Assembly (NCBI GenBank): GCA_012845835.1
Contig: JABAKD010000020.1
Coordinates: forward strand, 14,126,268 to 14,190,267
DNA: 64,000 nucleotides
Origin: Undaria pinnatifida
Taxonomy: Eukaryota; Sar; Phaeophyceae; Laminariales; Alariaceae
Reading direction: 5' to 3'
Position numbers and translations under genes: made by a program. This document shows positions 1 through 11,355 of the stretch, piece after piece. The notes below the pieces were generated by a model. That model did not search any database. It was not told the DNA's origin and saw nothing but the letters and a program-made list of their open reading frames with translations. The first letter of the stretch is position 1. Each line of letters starts with the position of its first letter.

Positions 1-229
1 AGACATGTGTACGAGTAGATTTCCTCTTCGTGTGAACGCTTTCTCCGTGCGCTCTCCTCTTCTCTTTCTCTCGGTGGGCATGTAACTGTTGCTGTCGTTT
101 GTTGACGCTGCTGCTGCTGCTGCTGCTTTGCATTATGCTGCTGCTTTGCTGCTGCTGCTTTGCATTTTGGCCACGGCGGGGGACGCCCAAGTGCGGTGTG
201 CGCCGCAAATATATATATATTTTTGTTAT

Positions 230-370
230 TATTATCCTCTGGCGGATGGGGAAAAGTAAAGGTGAAGCTCACCACACTTCCACGTATTTTCATGCACGTC
301 GTGTGTCAGTTTAACTCAATTGCATCTTCGCAATCCAGCCGGTTTTCTGGCGTGTCCTTCGGTTCCCGCG
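230..370 (-). repeat. Diverged 3' end of a poly(A)-tailed retroelement
   Basis: On the minus strand this matches the 3' portion of the elements at 43087-43309, 43848-43990 and 54926-55349. Shared blocks are the CCGCCGGAGGAT-type terminus, the TTTTCCCCATCCGCC block, a GTGTGGTGAGCT block and the ACACGACG block. It is more diverged than the others and has no clean A-tail, so it is probably an older copy. Confidence 0.6.
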
Positions 371-598
371 ATAGCGATAGCGCGAGCTGTCCCTACCGGC
401 GGTCCCCGTTACTACTTCACACCATTTCTATTTGTTGCGTCGCCCTCATGTGTCACTGTCACAACCCCGAAGGAAAATCGTTTTGACACGTGCTTGTGAT
501 AGGAGCCAACATTTTTCTGATCACCGGGGTTCCTGAACGGATCAACCACCCGGCACCGCTGGAATCCCCTTTTAGTGGGTTTGGTATGCTAGCACATT

Positions 599-662
599 TT
601 ATATAATCATTCTAACGACGTCAGCTGTGAGTTCGGCTAGGTTAGGGTCGATACTCATTTTT
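599..662 (+). repeat. Family A repeat fragment (GTCAGCTGTGAG core)
   Basis: This holds the core ACGTCAGCTGTGAGTTCG followed by a GGGTCGATACTCAT block. The same arrangement recurs at 7080, 7275, 10805, 36015 and many other places in the window. It lies in what is presumably an upstream intron of the ATPase gene. No coding function is visible. Confidence 0.6.
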
Positions 663-1154
663 TTTCGACGTATATCTCGGCCATGGGGCATACTTTCGGT
701 AAGTAAAACTAAGTTTTCGATGAGGTGTATAGACAGAGCTCCTTGCTTGAGCCTTTTTTTTAGCGCCGCACTCCCGAAATGGGGATAAAACACTTGGAGT
801 TAGTATACTAGGATATATATTTTTCGGAGTTGGAAATGGGTTGAAAACCCATTTTGGGGCTCATGTACAGCGACAAAACAATGTATAAGCGCGTCGTTTT
901 TGTCATGGTGCGAGCATGCAGCACGCGGCAGTGCAAGCGGTGCGCGTGTCTTACGGGCGCTTGCATTGGAGTTGGGCAGTAAAATTGTCGTCAGCAGCTA
1001 GTCTAGCAGGCCGCGTTGCTTCGTGTGAAGGATGCTGCAATCGTCGGTTTGAGCCGTCGATTTTTCCCTATACTATAATCAAGATAAAGTAAGACCCAAA
1101 AAGGGTCAAGCGAGGAGCGCCTGTACTGCAGCGTGCGTCCTTTTATAAAAATAT

Positions 1155-1252
1155 GTCAAGGACGTCAGCCGTGAGTTCGACGAATTTCGGGTCGCAAAGA
1201 TGAGTATTGACCTGAAATTCGTCGAACTCACGGCTGACGTCCTTGAAATATT
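1155..1252. repeat. Near-perfect hairpin made of two inverted family A cores
   Basis: The left arm (from TCAAGGACGTCAGCCGTGAG) and the right arm (ending CTCACGGCTGACGTCCTTGA) are reverse complements over about 38 bp with one mismatch. They are separated by a loop of about 15 nt (GCAAAGATGAGTATT). The arms are copies of the family A repeat, so two head-to-head copies form a snap-back structure just upstream of the first ATPase exon in the window. Confidence 0.85.
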
Positions 1253-1427
1253 CAATACTCATCTTTTGCAAGCTGTGTTTTTGGTACTTGCAATATACTA
1301 TGCGGGTGAGTTCTTTCTCAATGGGAAGGGTCCTATTCTTTTGTTTAAAAGTATGCGCTGCATGATTTACATACCCTGTGTGTATGTGCGTATGACGCGC
1401 GTTTTTTTTTCTTCTTTTTTGCGGTAG

Positions 1428-3641
1428 ACGTGCACGGGGATTGTCATGGACGCGGACGAGCAGCTGGAGGCACTGTATCGTGGTCAGAGTGCATACTTCG
1501 TGTCGGTGGTGATCTGCCAGTGCTTTAACGCGTACGTGTGCAAGGCCAGGAAGGGCATGCCTTGGGGGAGTCGTTACTGCAGGTGAGTCCGCCCCCTCCC
1601 CCCCCCCCCCCCCCCTCGGCCTCCTTCCCGTCTTTTTATCTCTTTCGTATGTGTGCGTTTTTTTGCGTTCTTTTGCTCTTCGTATGTTTATTTTTTTATG
1701 TGCGTAGACTGTTGCTTTTTATATTTTGTGTTTGATATTTGGTACGTTTTGTTTCTGTAGTTTGTATTGCTCTCTGCCACAGAAGAGCCCCACCCCCTCC
1801 CCGCTTGTATTTCTTTGTTGTTGTTGTTGATATTGTTGATATTGTTGTTGTGTTGTGTATATATATTTGATGTTTTTGATGTTTTGTGTTTTTTTTTTGT
1901 GTTTGGGGTGTCGTGCTTTTAGTGTGCCTTTGCTCGTTTTTTGTGTGTTTTTGTGTGTTTTTGTGTGTTTTTGTTTTGTGATTTGTGACGTTGTACCTTT
2001 TTTTGTGCTTTTCGTGTGTGTGTTTTTTGTTTAGTTGTGTGTATCAGTACATGCACGTTCTAGCTCGATACCCATAACTGTGCACCCTTCTGAGATTGTG
2101 CGCCTTCCCCTCTTTTCCCACAATAGCAAAAAAACATCACCCCCCCCCCCACCGCCCCCCCAACCCCTGCTCCGTCTCGAAAGGGAAGCGTGGTCAATGG
2201 TCAAATGACTAAGGCAAGCAAGCAACAAATGAGTACGCTCTTCCCCCCCACATCCCCTTTTGCCGGCCACCACTGCCACCGCCGCCGCCCCCGCCGCCGC
2301 CCCCGCCGCTGTCGCAGGAACAAGCGTACGTACTTCGCGTGTGCTTTTAGTCTATGCGTGGCGACGTTGATCTGTTTGTGTCCTGGGGTCAGGTACATCT
2401 TGTACGCCAGGCCGTTTTCGCCGCTTGTCATCACCTCGCCCCTGGCTGGAGGTGTCTGCATCATCCTCGCCGAGGCCCTTAGAAGGTTAGAGCCGTGCCA
2501 GGCTGGTGTAGAGCGTTGCTGATGTTGAGGTGTTGCTGTTGTAGAGCAGGGCTGTTTACTAGGCACCTTCTGCTGTTGTAGAGTCTTCATTGGCCACTTT
2601 TTCTCGTTGCGGAGCGCTGGTGCTGCACAAGTAGAGCTTCGATGTTGAGCACTGCTGCTGGGGATGAATTGCTGTTGTAACGCACTGCTACAGTGGTTTT
2701 GTTGTTGCACAGCACTGCTGCTGTAGAGCGCTGCTGCTGATGCTGTAGAACACCCGATGCTGTGGAGCATTGCTGCTGAGGAGTACTGCTGCTGTAGAGC
2801 ATTGCTGCTGTAGAGCACTACTGTTGTGGAGCATTGCTGCTGTAGAGCTTTGCTGCTGTAGAGCTTTGCTGCTGTAGAGCTTTGCTGCTGTAGAGCTTTG
2901 CTTCTGTAGAGCTTTGCTGCTGTAGAGCTTTGCCTTTGTAGATAGCTGCTGTAGATGGCTGCTGTGGATGGCGGTTGATGTTGCTGCTGCTGCTGCTGCT
3001 GCTGCTGTTTTTTGTTGCTTTTGCTGCTGCTGTCTCCTCACGTATGTAATCTATATATATCACGACGCCCGCTGCACTCCACTCCCATGGCGACACGCTC
3101 GTAATCCAATTTTGTCTAATGTCTTGGGGCTTTGTTTGCAGGCGGCTATTCCCGGCAATGGGGCTGGTCCCTCGAAAGCGAGTGCTGGCCGAACGGGCGC
3201 GTCTGGAGTCGACAGATAGCTCGGGGATGACCAGGTCCATCGGTAGCCAGAAGGTGAACGGGGCGAACCTGTCGATTTCTTTTTTTGTGTTTTTTGTGTT
3301 TTTTTCTTTCAAATGTGACTTTGACTGGGTCAGTCAGCGGTAGACTGCCTTTCTTGCAGGCGGGTGCGCCGGGTTTCGAATCTCGGCTGGTGAATATGTA
3401 TGGAGGATGCTGTTTTCTGAGGCTGGCACCGAGGCCGAAAGTACGCGAGCGCGAGCTGACAACATCGATGCAAAATCGACGAGCAGCAGGAATACTGAAC
3501 ACTATTCGCGATAAAAACGAAGGCACGTGCCGGGGGGAAGGGACGGGCACCTATGGCGACGCCATGTGCAGAAGACCGCTGAGGTTAATACGCATATATC
3601 CTACGAATTTTGCTGAAAAATCAAGTTCTTTATTATTGTGA
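1428..3641 (+). CDS. P-type cation-transporting ATPase, C-terminal exons (5' end outside window)
   Basis: These are the last exons of a P-type ATPase, probably type IIC/IID (Na+/K+-ATPase-like), an integral membrane pump. Exons are 1428-1582, 2318-2485 and 3142-3253, with a possible last exon 3360-3641. Junctions are in phase: the first ends in AG plus G, the second also ends in phase 2, the third in phase 0. Exon 1 encodes a membrane segment with YFVSVVICQCFNAYVCKARK, the signature after TM8 in this family. Exon 2 encodes two hydrophobic helices (FACAFSLCVATLICLCPGV, then FSPLVITSPLAGGVCIILAE) corresponding to TM9-TM10. Exon 3 begins RRLFPAMGLVPRKR, a short basic cytosolic tail. All introns shown are GT-AG. 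The last exon is weak: reading through the donor at 3253 gives an alternative stop at 3343. Catalytic domains are off the left edge, so ion specificity cannot be judged. Confidence 0.72.
2510..2965. repeat. GCTGCTGTAGAGC minisatellite in ATPase intron
   Basis: Imperfect copies of a 15-18-bp unit (TTGCTGCTGTAGAGC and variants) fill most of the 656-bp intron between ATPase exons ending at 2485 and starting at 3142. It is followed by a pure GCT run near 2980-3005. Long open frames on the opposite strand here are artefacts of the repeat. Confidence 0.85.
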
Positions 3642-4195
3642 GTATGATCGGTGTGGGTTTTCTGTTGTGTTATTAATAGTGGGGTGGGGTGGAGAAGGGC
3701 AGGGGCGAAAGAGAGGCAACACACAGGGGGAGAGAGAAAAAGGAAGACAGAGAAAACGAGAGGCCGAGAGAGACGGAGAGAGATGTGTGGCCGGTGCCTG
3801 TGCCTTGTTTACGTAGTGTTAGCACGTGCAAGCAATAATTTGCACAGGGTATTAAATATGACGTGTCGACGGTCTTACTTTTGGAGACGTGCTTCTGCTG
3901 CTGCCGCAGCCGCTGCTACCGCTGCTGCTGTTATTGCTACTGGTGCTGGCGCTGCTGCTGCTGCTGCTGCTGCTGCCGCGATCATGCTAATTCTTCCCTA
4001 CCCCTGCCCCCTTGCCTCGCTGCACACTCCATGTACTCAGTGCGTCATGCTCTGTTTGATACGATGCTCGAAAGCACTGACTCTGCCCTCCACCTCCCGC
4101 TCCCCTCCCGCCCCACCGCCCCTCTCCCCGCCGCAGTCTTTCGGGGTCGCCGCGATTCACGACATGGGCAAGGGGGTTGTGGAGGCTTCCGTTTA
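3642..4195. other. Intergenic, no gene seen
   Basis: Purine-rich GAGAGA stretch (about 3710-3785), then GCTGCT trinucleotide repeats (3890-3985). No supported coding region; probably 3' flank of the ATPase gene. Confidence 0.5.
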
Positions 4196-4905
4196 AGGGA
4201 AGTCGCTGCAGACTTTGCTTGCTCTCGCTGCCATGGTGGATGGGCGCCGACATCAGTGTAGGGTGGGGTAAAGCGGTGGGGGTGGTGGTGGTGGTGAAAT
4301 AATCGGGGAATAATCGCGTAAGAGTCAGGAGTCGCTGCAGTATTGTTTGAGCTCTCTCTGTGTGCTGGACGAACGCCGCCAGGGTGTGATAACTTAGACC
4401 GATGTCGAGGTGATGGTGGTGAGAGAGTCGACGGAGAGTAGCTGAATCGTCGCTGGATTGTTGCTTTTCTTTTCTTCTCCATGGTGGATGGATGCCGCCA
4501 GGATGTGATAGGATAGGCTAGGGTAGGGTAAGGTAGAGTCGCTGAAGAGTTGCTAGCAGTCTTTGCTTTCTCTCCCTCTCCGTGATTAATAGGCGCCGCC
4601 GTGGTGTGATCCGGTAGAGGGTCGGGGGGCGCTGGGCGTACTCGTCTTGCTGCTTGCCTTCGTAATGTAACCGTTGACGACGCATTCCGTTCGGCACGGT
4701 GTCGGGGGGGGGGGGGGCGTACTCATTTTTTGCTTGCAGCAGTCGTCTGGCCATTGACCACGTGCCCCTGGCGAAGCGGAGCACGTCAGGGGGAGTGGTA
4801 GTGGTAAAAAACATGGTGGACACTCACAGGCGAGTCGCTGTATTCTTGCTTGCTCTCCCTCCCTCTCCTTCGTCGATGGGCGCCGTCAGGCTTGGGTAGT
4901 ATACA
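4196..4905. repeat. Diverged tandem repeat, unit roughly 120-180 bp
   Basis: Four to five degenerate copies of a unit containing GAGTCGCTG, a TTGCTTTCTCTCCCTCTCC-like pyrimidine stretch, GTGGATGGGCGCCG and a CAGGxTGTGATA block. Copies start near 4196, 4325, 4440, 4545 and 4825. The copies have drifted and are interrupted by G-tracts (4700-4718). No coding potential. Confidence 0.6.
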
Positions 4906-6304
4906 GCGGTGTCATGGAAGATGCATGTTCGTTCTGCAAGTTTTTTTTTCTTTGGCTGTGTTGTTTACGTTTCTTTTTTTCATCATTTTTATTTTGCCTC
5001 CCTCCCTCTGCACACGATCTGGCGAGGTAGGGGGCGGGGGGAGGGGATTTTGACTGTATGCCGCGCCGATCGTTTTTTGTTCATGTGTTGGCGTTATAAC
5101 CCTTAAGACGTACACTCTAGTTTTTAGCGACGAACTAGGTGGAATTAGTGTGCGGCAACCCCCCCCGTGTTTGGTCGCAAACTGCTTGCAATATTTGTAG
5201 AATAAATTACTCGCGGTGCAGAAGGGGAAGGGTGGCAAACGCGGGGGTGTGTGCGTGCTGGAAGGGGGAGAGGGGTAAGAGTCAGCGTCATGCGCGATTA
5301 TGCTTTCGAGCTCTTGGCACTTGGAGGCGGTGCTCGATGACGGTGGCTGTGCCTGAACTGATCGAGTTGGGATCGAGAGGGAAGCAGAGAGTCAAAAATA
5401 GGCGTTTTGTCCGTGTGCTAGCGTATGCTCGTGTCCACATGCTCCACGACAGTTATTTTATGTTTCCGGATTTGCTCTACCGTCGCTGACACTCACGCGT
5501 GTATGTGTGTGTGTTTCCCGCTATATGTCGGAAATGGGAGAGTGATGAACTCCACACGTACTCTTTCCCGGTGCCGTCGTCGCCGATGTGTGTGTTTTGT
5601 TCGCGGACGAAAACTGGGGAGAGAGTGGTCTAAGGAAACCTCTCCTTGCACCGATAATAACTGCACCTGCTGCGGGGTGGTGATTTCGAATTTTGGTACG
5701 TGTTCGTAGCCGGCCGGCCGCTCGCTCGCTGTCGTTTGCTGTGGTGCGTTTTTGATGGTTATGTTTTGATGAGAATTGGACGCGAACGAACACGAAAGCA
5801 AAAGCGCGAAACCGCTGCTGCTGCTGCCGCCACTGCTGGTGCTTGTTGCAATCAGTTTATTTCGCCCCATGCACGCACACACGCAAGCTTGCAAGCGCCC
5901 ACGGGCGATCAACGAACGTATCTCTTTGGGCAAATACCCTAGGTGTTACGCAGGAAGTTGCGGTTAACCTCGAGCTGTTTCCCCGAACCGGCTTTCATTT
6001 GCTCTTGTGGCATAAAAAAAAAAAATCCCAGGGCGAGCTTTGATTTGTTTCGTCGTATGATGCGCGTTGCATTCCTGGTACGCTTGTGTACGTGAGGATT
6101 GGGGGGGGGGGGGGGGGTGCGCGCACCACGTACCCCAGGGTGTGCTTTGCGTTTTTTCGTCGTATTATGGTATCGTTATATTATGCGCTTTTGTACGAAA
6201 GGGTGGGGAGGGAAGAATAGTGCGCGCGCTGGAGAGGGAGTTTGCGGCTGTCGGTTGTGCACCATAGATGTCCTGGCCAAAACTAGGTAGCCAGGTGTCC
6301 GTGA
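4906..6304. other. Intergenic, no supported gene
   Basis: Mixed GT-rich and GC-rich sequence with an 18-bp G-tract near 6099-6117. Several open frames exist on both strands, but none has a recognisable domain or a consistent exon structure. Confidence 0.4.
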
Positions 6305-6329
6305 ATGTCGCGTCGTTTTTTTTGTAGCT

Positions 6330-6613
6330 GTGGAAGGGAGACGGGCTACCAGACGTCGATTGCGAACCCTAGCGCGCGTGTACGCAACGACTCGTTTCGT
6401 TTTTTGTTGTGTGTCGGTGGCGTTTTTTTATTTTCTTTATTTTTTTTTATTTTGTTGGAGCGCGCGCAGGCACGCAGGCAGCTAAGCTGCCGTTGTTTGC
6501 TTTTTTGCCCGAAAGGCCCCACCACCCCCCCCCCGCAGCTCGAGTTTGTGATGATGCCCTACATGGGTGCGCACTCTGTGCGAGTTGGTATCGAGCCCCC
6601 TGCGGTACAGTAG
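6330..6613 (+). CDS. Possible two short terminal exons, unknown product
   Basis: Two acceptor-like sites precede short phase-compatible frames. The first (about 6331-6391, after TTTTTTTTGTAG) would encode GRETGYQTSIANPSAR and end at a GTACGC donor. The second (about 6538-6613, after a C-rich tract and GCAG) would encode LEFVMMPYMGAHSVRVGIEP and stop at 6613. I do not recognise the peptide. This could equally be chance. Confidence 0.2.
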
Positions 6614-7015
6614 TAATATTACTTTAGCTATATGACGCTCCTCCTTCTTGTCGGCGTACTCTTCTCTCGAGAGGGGCTGGCCGTGTTTGGTCTAACACGC
6701 CGCGCCCTTGTTGGCGTTGCCCCTAGGGCATCCCTGAAGAAGGGTGGGGTGTGTTTGGCCAGGCGCCCGACCGACTTCCCAACGGCGTCGGCCTCTTGCG
6801 ATGATGTCGGGTGTGCCTTTGGGCGGCTGAAAGAGTGCGTGCGTACTGCATCATCACCCGCGTGGTTTTGCGTTACGTGTTGGGTGCGCCTCGCCACATG
6901 AACGGTTTTTGTCACCTGCAGCACCAGCGCAACGCGCGGGGGGACGAGCCCTTGCTCTCTCCCGCCTTTCCCCAAGAGCTGCGTGCTACCTCAGCTGGCA
7001 GTCTGCTGTAGGAGG
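6614..7015 (+). other. GC-rich stretch with one exon-like frame (6917-7011)
   Basis: A CACCTGCAG acceptor-like site is followed by a frame encoding HQRNARGDEPLLSPAFPQEL and stopping at 7011. No homology is recognised and no partner exon is certain. Very low confidence as a gene; listed because codon-like composition stands out from its flanks. Confidence 0.15.
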
Positions 7016-7079
7016 CAGTTTCTTCCCTTTGTCAGGTTATATCGTCATCTGAAAATCATGTGCGCTGAAGTACTTGATA

Positions 7080-7350
7080 GAAATTATTCTAACAAAGTCA
7101 GCTGTGAGTTCGACGAATTAGGGTCGATGCTCATCTTTGCAAGCTGCGTATTACACCGGTCACTCTTTTTTAGTAAGTTTTTCATGAGTCAAAACCTATT
7201 TCAATACTTATAATGCATAACTAAGTGTTATACAACAGCAAGTATTTCTCTTTCGTAGTGTACGCTCGTACTTTTTTTATAAATATTGAAAAACGTCAGC
7301 TGTGAGCACGAGCGATTGAATGGTTGAAACTCAACTTTGCCAGCTGCGTG
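7080..7350 (+). repeat. Two family A repeats in direct orientation
   Basis: Copies at about 7080-7155 and 7270-7350 carry GTCAGCTGTGAG, then a CTCATCTTTGCAAGCTGCG or CTCAACTTTGCCAGCTGCG block and TGGTACATC. The second is preceded by TTTTTTATAAATATTGAAAAA, a conserved 5' edge seen in most copies. Confidence 0.75.
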
Positions 7351-8690
7351 GTACATCTATATTCCATTTATGATACGTATAGCGTTTGCGAATTAAACCT
7401 TTTGTTAAAGTCTCAAGCCCACGCCTGCATGCCAGTGCGTACAACAGGCGGTACAGAGTAGTGTGGCAAAGTGTGGCAAAACTCATCTTTCACCCGCCTT
7501 GAACTTAGAATTCGGTAACGGGATTGACGGGGATCATACTAATTCTTTACCCGTCCTCTGTGAAAGCAGACCGAGATCTTCAATCTCTTTGTCCGCCCCG
7601 ACATATCTGAAGATCGATATATCTTTGTCTTTCACCGTCCCTGTTTTCTTTTCGACCGGGATCTTGATATGTCGCCAGTCCTGAAGCAAGGAAGAATATC
7701 GGGATGCTCGGTGAAACGGAACACAGATACCCCTCGCCCCCCTCTGAGTACACCCTCCCACACCCGAGCTCACCACATACAACAACAGTTAGCTCTCTTG
7801 TGCTGCGCGCGGGGGGCTAGTGGTCATGCATCGTGTCCGGTGCCCCGGCCAGCGCGTGCTGCTGCTGCTGTTGCTGCTGCGGCTGCGGTTGTTGCTGGTG
7901 GCAATGGGAGTCGCAGGCGCCATAATGAACTCCAAGCCCGTGGACGAGTCGGATCCCTTCGTGTTGCATCCGCGGTGTGGTAGAAAGTTTAGTGTTAATA
8001 GTGGGTGGTGTTGTGGTGCTATTATATTATTCACGAAAATGCGTGGTGGATCCTCTAGGTAGCCCCGTTTTGATCCCCGGCTTTGCTTTGTCGTCAGGCG
8101 GGGGGCAAAGGTCAAGGACGCGTCGTGGCACGATACGGGGGGCACGTTTTAGCTATAATATTTTCTGGATGACGGGGCCCCTTTAGAGCCCCCAAAACCC
8201 CTGCCTATTGCCTATAATACTAAATCCGAGTATTCTCCCCCCAAAACGGATTTCCCGTTGCAAAGGCGTTAAACTTTCGGGGACTTGATTATATCTTGGT
8301 TATTGTATACTATATTAATGATAGCATACAGACCAAGCGGCGACGATCGAAATCAAAATCAAGAGAGCGTCTAGGAAAGCGTGAGGCGATCCGAGTGTCG
8401 GGTCACGCCTCCTCCCCCGATTGCTTGCCTGCCTCACACACAGCTTCTTGCGCTGCAGTTCGAACACACATCTATCTTCTACACCCAGCAGCTTGGATTA
8501 TTGCTTCATGCATGCAGCAAACCAACGCTGTAGCCGAGAGTTTTTTTTTTCGTCCGTTTTTTTCTCTGGAGTCAACTCAAAGGGTTGATCGTTGAATGCC
8601 ATTCTTGTTTCTTCGCAGTATTAATAAAAGTCATTCGTTGTACCTTACGCGGGCTACGATAGAGGAGGTGCACCACATCTTTTTCTTGAT
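7351..8690. other. Intergenic, no supported gene
   Basis: The segment contains an imperfect repeat of GACCGAGATCTT / GACCGGGATCTT around 7570-7670 and CTG repeats at 7857-7890. An open frame from 7826 begins with a leucine-rich hydrophobic stretch, but this is encoded by CTG repeats and has no recognisable continuation. Confidence 0.4.
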
Positions 8691-8694
8691 AAAC

Positions 8695-8975
8695 TACCCC
8701 TCAATTTGGGAGCTTAAGACACGTCTCGTCCCAAAATCTCATTGGGAGAAAGAGAAAAAAAAAAGGTGCTATAATAGGAACCGGATGAAAAAATCCCATG
8801 GCCTCTCGCAGGTACTTAGTTGTACACTCGACGAGAATCACAGGCAAAACGAAAAAAAAATGGCGTATTTCTGACGATTTTGGGTTAAGGAGGCCTGCCC
8901 CCCACCATTCAGAACCAAACCCTTTCAGACCAAAATGGGCTACCTCTATTGTATCACGCGTCTTTCCGTCTCGCC
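8695..8975. repeat. Family C repeat (CGACGATTTTGGGTT ... GTATCACGCGTC)
   Basis: Shares with segments near 18060, 44520, 45700, 47300, 48930 and 60130 a common order: a CTCAAGAC/CCCAAAA block, CCCATGGCCT, an ACGAGAAnnnnA block, CGACGATTTTGGGTT, a CATTCAGAA block, and a GTAGCACGCGTC-like end. Interspersed non-coding repeat of unknown class. Confidence 0.55.
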
Positions 8976-9189
8976 GTCGCTTGGGGTTGCGCATCTAGGG
9001 TTGGACATTCGTTTTTTTCTCGATTCAAGATTGTGTTTGGGTGTCACTGGGTGTCACAGCAGGTACTTCGTATTATAGAGCTCACCCTCAATCACAACTG
9101 ACCACACCCTCAGAAAAGATCTGGGTGCATCTCTTCTACTGCTGCTTTGCTGTAGCATATATATGGCACATATATGCGACCCCTAAAGC

Positions 9190-9212
9190 GGTTGGAATTC
9201 CCCCCGACCCCG

Positions 9213-9253
<41 letters not shown>

Positions 9254-9660
9254 CCCCCACGCCTTTAAAAATCTCCGCCCTATCCTCACCGGTTGTACGA
9301 CTTACAGGATACACATGGTATACTGATGCATTTCTTTCACAACCGTCAGATTTGTCCCCGTGTTCTCTCCCGCCGCCCCACATAAAATCACAATCTGCCA
9401 GAGTAGTAAACACTACCAGACAGGTGATATCACCTCATTACCTTTCCAGCCATCCATACCGTAGTAGCTCCAACCCCTCTCCCTCCGCCCCCGTCTTTCC
9501 CCGCTACCTGCACCATCGCCTTGACCTGGCACCACGCGTATAGTAGGTTCTTACCAGGTATACATTTATGCGACCTAAAGCGGTTGGAACCCCCCCCCCC
9601 CCCCCCCATTTGAACATTCCGCCCTCCCCTCACCGGTTGTACGACTTACAGGCTATTGTT
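9190..9660 (-). repeat. Family B units with poly-C tracts
   Basis: Two inverted family B units lie next to long C-tracts (9209-9251 and 9591-9608). Each contains CGGTTGTACGACTTACAGG. The first also carries ACTGATGCATTTCTTTCACA and a TTTGTCCCC block. The same units lie at 10050-10340 (-) and 11290-11345, 52560-52960 and 53640-53730 (+). The open frames here are polyproline/polyglycine artefacts. Confidence 0.65.
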
Positions 9661-10040
9661 AAGGTATTTGTGGGGTATTAGTCCGTTTGACCACTTGCAA
9701 AAGGTTAACCAACAGCTTACCCCAAACTAAGCCTTATAGCACTCCCCCCCCCCTGAAACGGCGGGATAGCAGGTCGGCCGGGTATACGGGCGGACCTGTC
9801 AATTATCCAAGCCGTTTCATTTCCTGGGTATACCGGGGAGAGTGTTTTTCAAGTTCGCCATGGGGAAAGTCTGAAAAAGTTTATTATGGTGGATGTGGGG
9901 CTCGAACCACGACCCAAAAAACCCATGCCTTGTCGACGACGCCATTATTTGTTGAGGAATTTGTGGGGTATTAGTCAATTTGACCACTTGCAAAAGGTTA
10001 ACCAATAGCATACCCAAACTAAGCCTTACAACACTATTCA
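9655..10040. mobile_element. Foldback MITE fragment with tRNA-like B-box segment
   Basis: Begins with TGTTAAGG, then the GACCACTTGCAAAAGGTTAACC and CCCAAACTAAGCC blocks. These are followed by an inverted pair built on TGAAACGGCGGGATA and TATCCAAGCCGTTTCA and by CCGGGGAGAGTG. On the minus strand, 9885-9955 contains CGTGGTTCGAGCCCCAC, a Pol III B-box/T-arm-like sequence. Relatives lie at 44360-45204 and 45973-46760. Confidence 0.6.
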
Positions 10041-10228
10041 TGGCAAAATGATTCAATCCTTCTACAACCTTCAGACTTGTCCCCATTAAAGGGTTTATAG
10101 TTTCCGCGCACAGATTGAGTTGCCCCCCCATCTCCCCCCCCCCCCCCCCCCCCTCCTCTTTTTCACCCCCGGCCCCCCGTTTTTTTTTTTTTTCAAACTC
10201 CCCCCTTCCCTCACCAGTTATGCGACTT

Positions 10229-11355
10229 ACAGGATATACTTGATAAACTGATGCATTTCCTTCTACAGCTGTCAGATATTGCCCCCCTCAAAAACGGTTT
10301 TTATAATTTCTGCGCACAGACTAACTAACATCACCCTGTTGACCCTAATAGATAGCTACATTGTTGCAAGGGGAGTCGCCGACCTATGTCCTTAATGAGG
10401 ACACACATTACATCCGGTCATACGCGCGATCGGTGTATCACACACACCTTGCAAATATGAGCTTCGACGAAATCTTCGACGAAACCTTCGATCTCACAGC
10501 TATGTATGGTGCATTTTAATTTGTATTATTATATAATATATGCGTCCGAACCAAACTGATGATTCAACGTCGTAACCTCGCCCACCGAACAGGAAACACC
10601 TCCTCCTCCCCCTCCCTCCTGTATGTAGTCTTCGAGTAGTACAGCAGTGTATTATTACTACAACACAATGTAATATAAATATTAATAGTCTATACTCTGT
10701 GGGCAAGGCTGAAACCTTATTTATTGTAGCGCCAACTTTGAGCATAGATTTACTGCTGTACAGGCTACCGTGTACACCCCCTCCCTGATGGTAACATCAA
10801 GATTTTTTTTACAAAAATTGAAAAACGTCAGCTGTGAGTACTACGGTTGAAACTCAACTTTGCAAGCTGCGTGGTACATCTAGGTTTCGCTAATATACAG
10901 GACCAGGAGCTGCACAAAATTTACGGAAGGTCGCGTTCGCGCGTGTTATATACTTGGTCCTCATGAAATATATAGGTCGGTGACTCAGTGTAGCGCCTGC
11001 CGCTGCGCATAGCTCCAATCAATGACGAAGTGTTCGTTTCTGAGTTGTTTCTACGTATATTATAAAAAATGAAAATACATTACGATTGACAGCTTATTGC
11101 TGTGAGATCGAATATTTTGTCGAAACTCATCTTTGCAAGCTGTGTGTGATACTCCGATGGCGCGTATTACGAGTTGTGTGTCCTCATCAAGGATATAGGT
11201 CGGCGACTCCCCTTACAACTACAGTGTAGCTATCAGGGTCAACAGGGTGATGTTAAGCAGTCTGTGCGCGGAACCTATAAAACCCGTTTCTGAGGGGGAC
11301 AAAATCTGACAGCTGTGGAAGGAAATGCATCAGTTTATCAAGTGAATCCTGCAAG
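10229..11355. mobile_element. Foldback element with ~270-bp inverted arms (families A+B)
   Basis: Left arm 10229-10497 and right arm 11095-11355 are reverse complements over most of their length. Shared blocks include AAACTGATGCATTTCCTTC, CATCACCCTGTTGACCCT, GGGGAGTCGCCGACCTAT and GAGGACACAC, followed by the TTCGATCTCACAGC core. The ~600-bp interior has no transposase; it carries an extra family A variant (10805-10880) and open frames without features. It looks like a non-autonomous element. A single arm, without its partner, is present at 52365-52660. Confidence 0.75.

Noticed and set aside
2201-2818. 205-codon minus-strand Gln/Ser-rich frame
   Set aside because: Antisense to ATPase exon 2 and the TGCTGC minisatellite; composition explained by the repeat.
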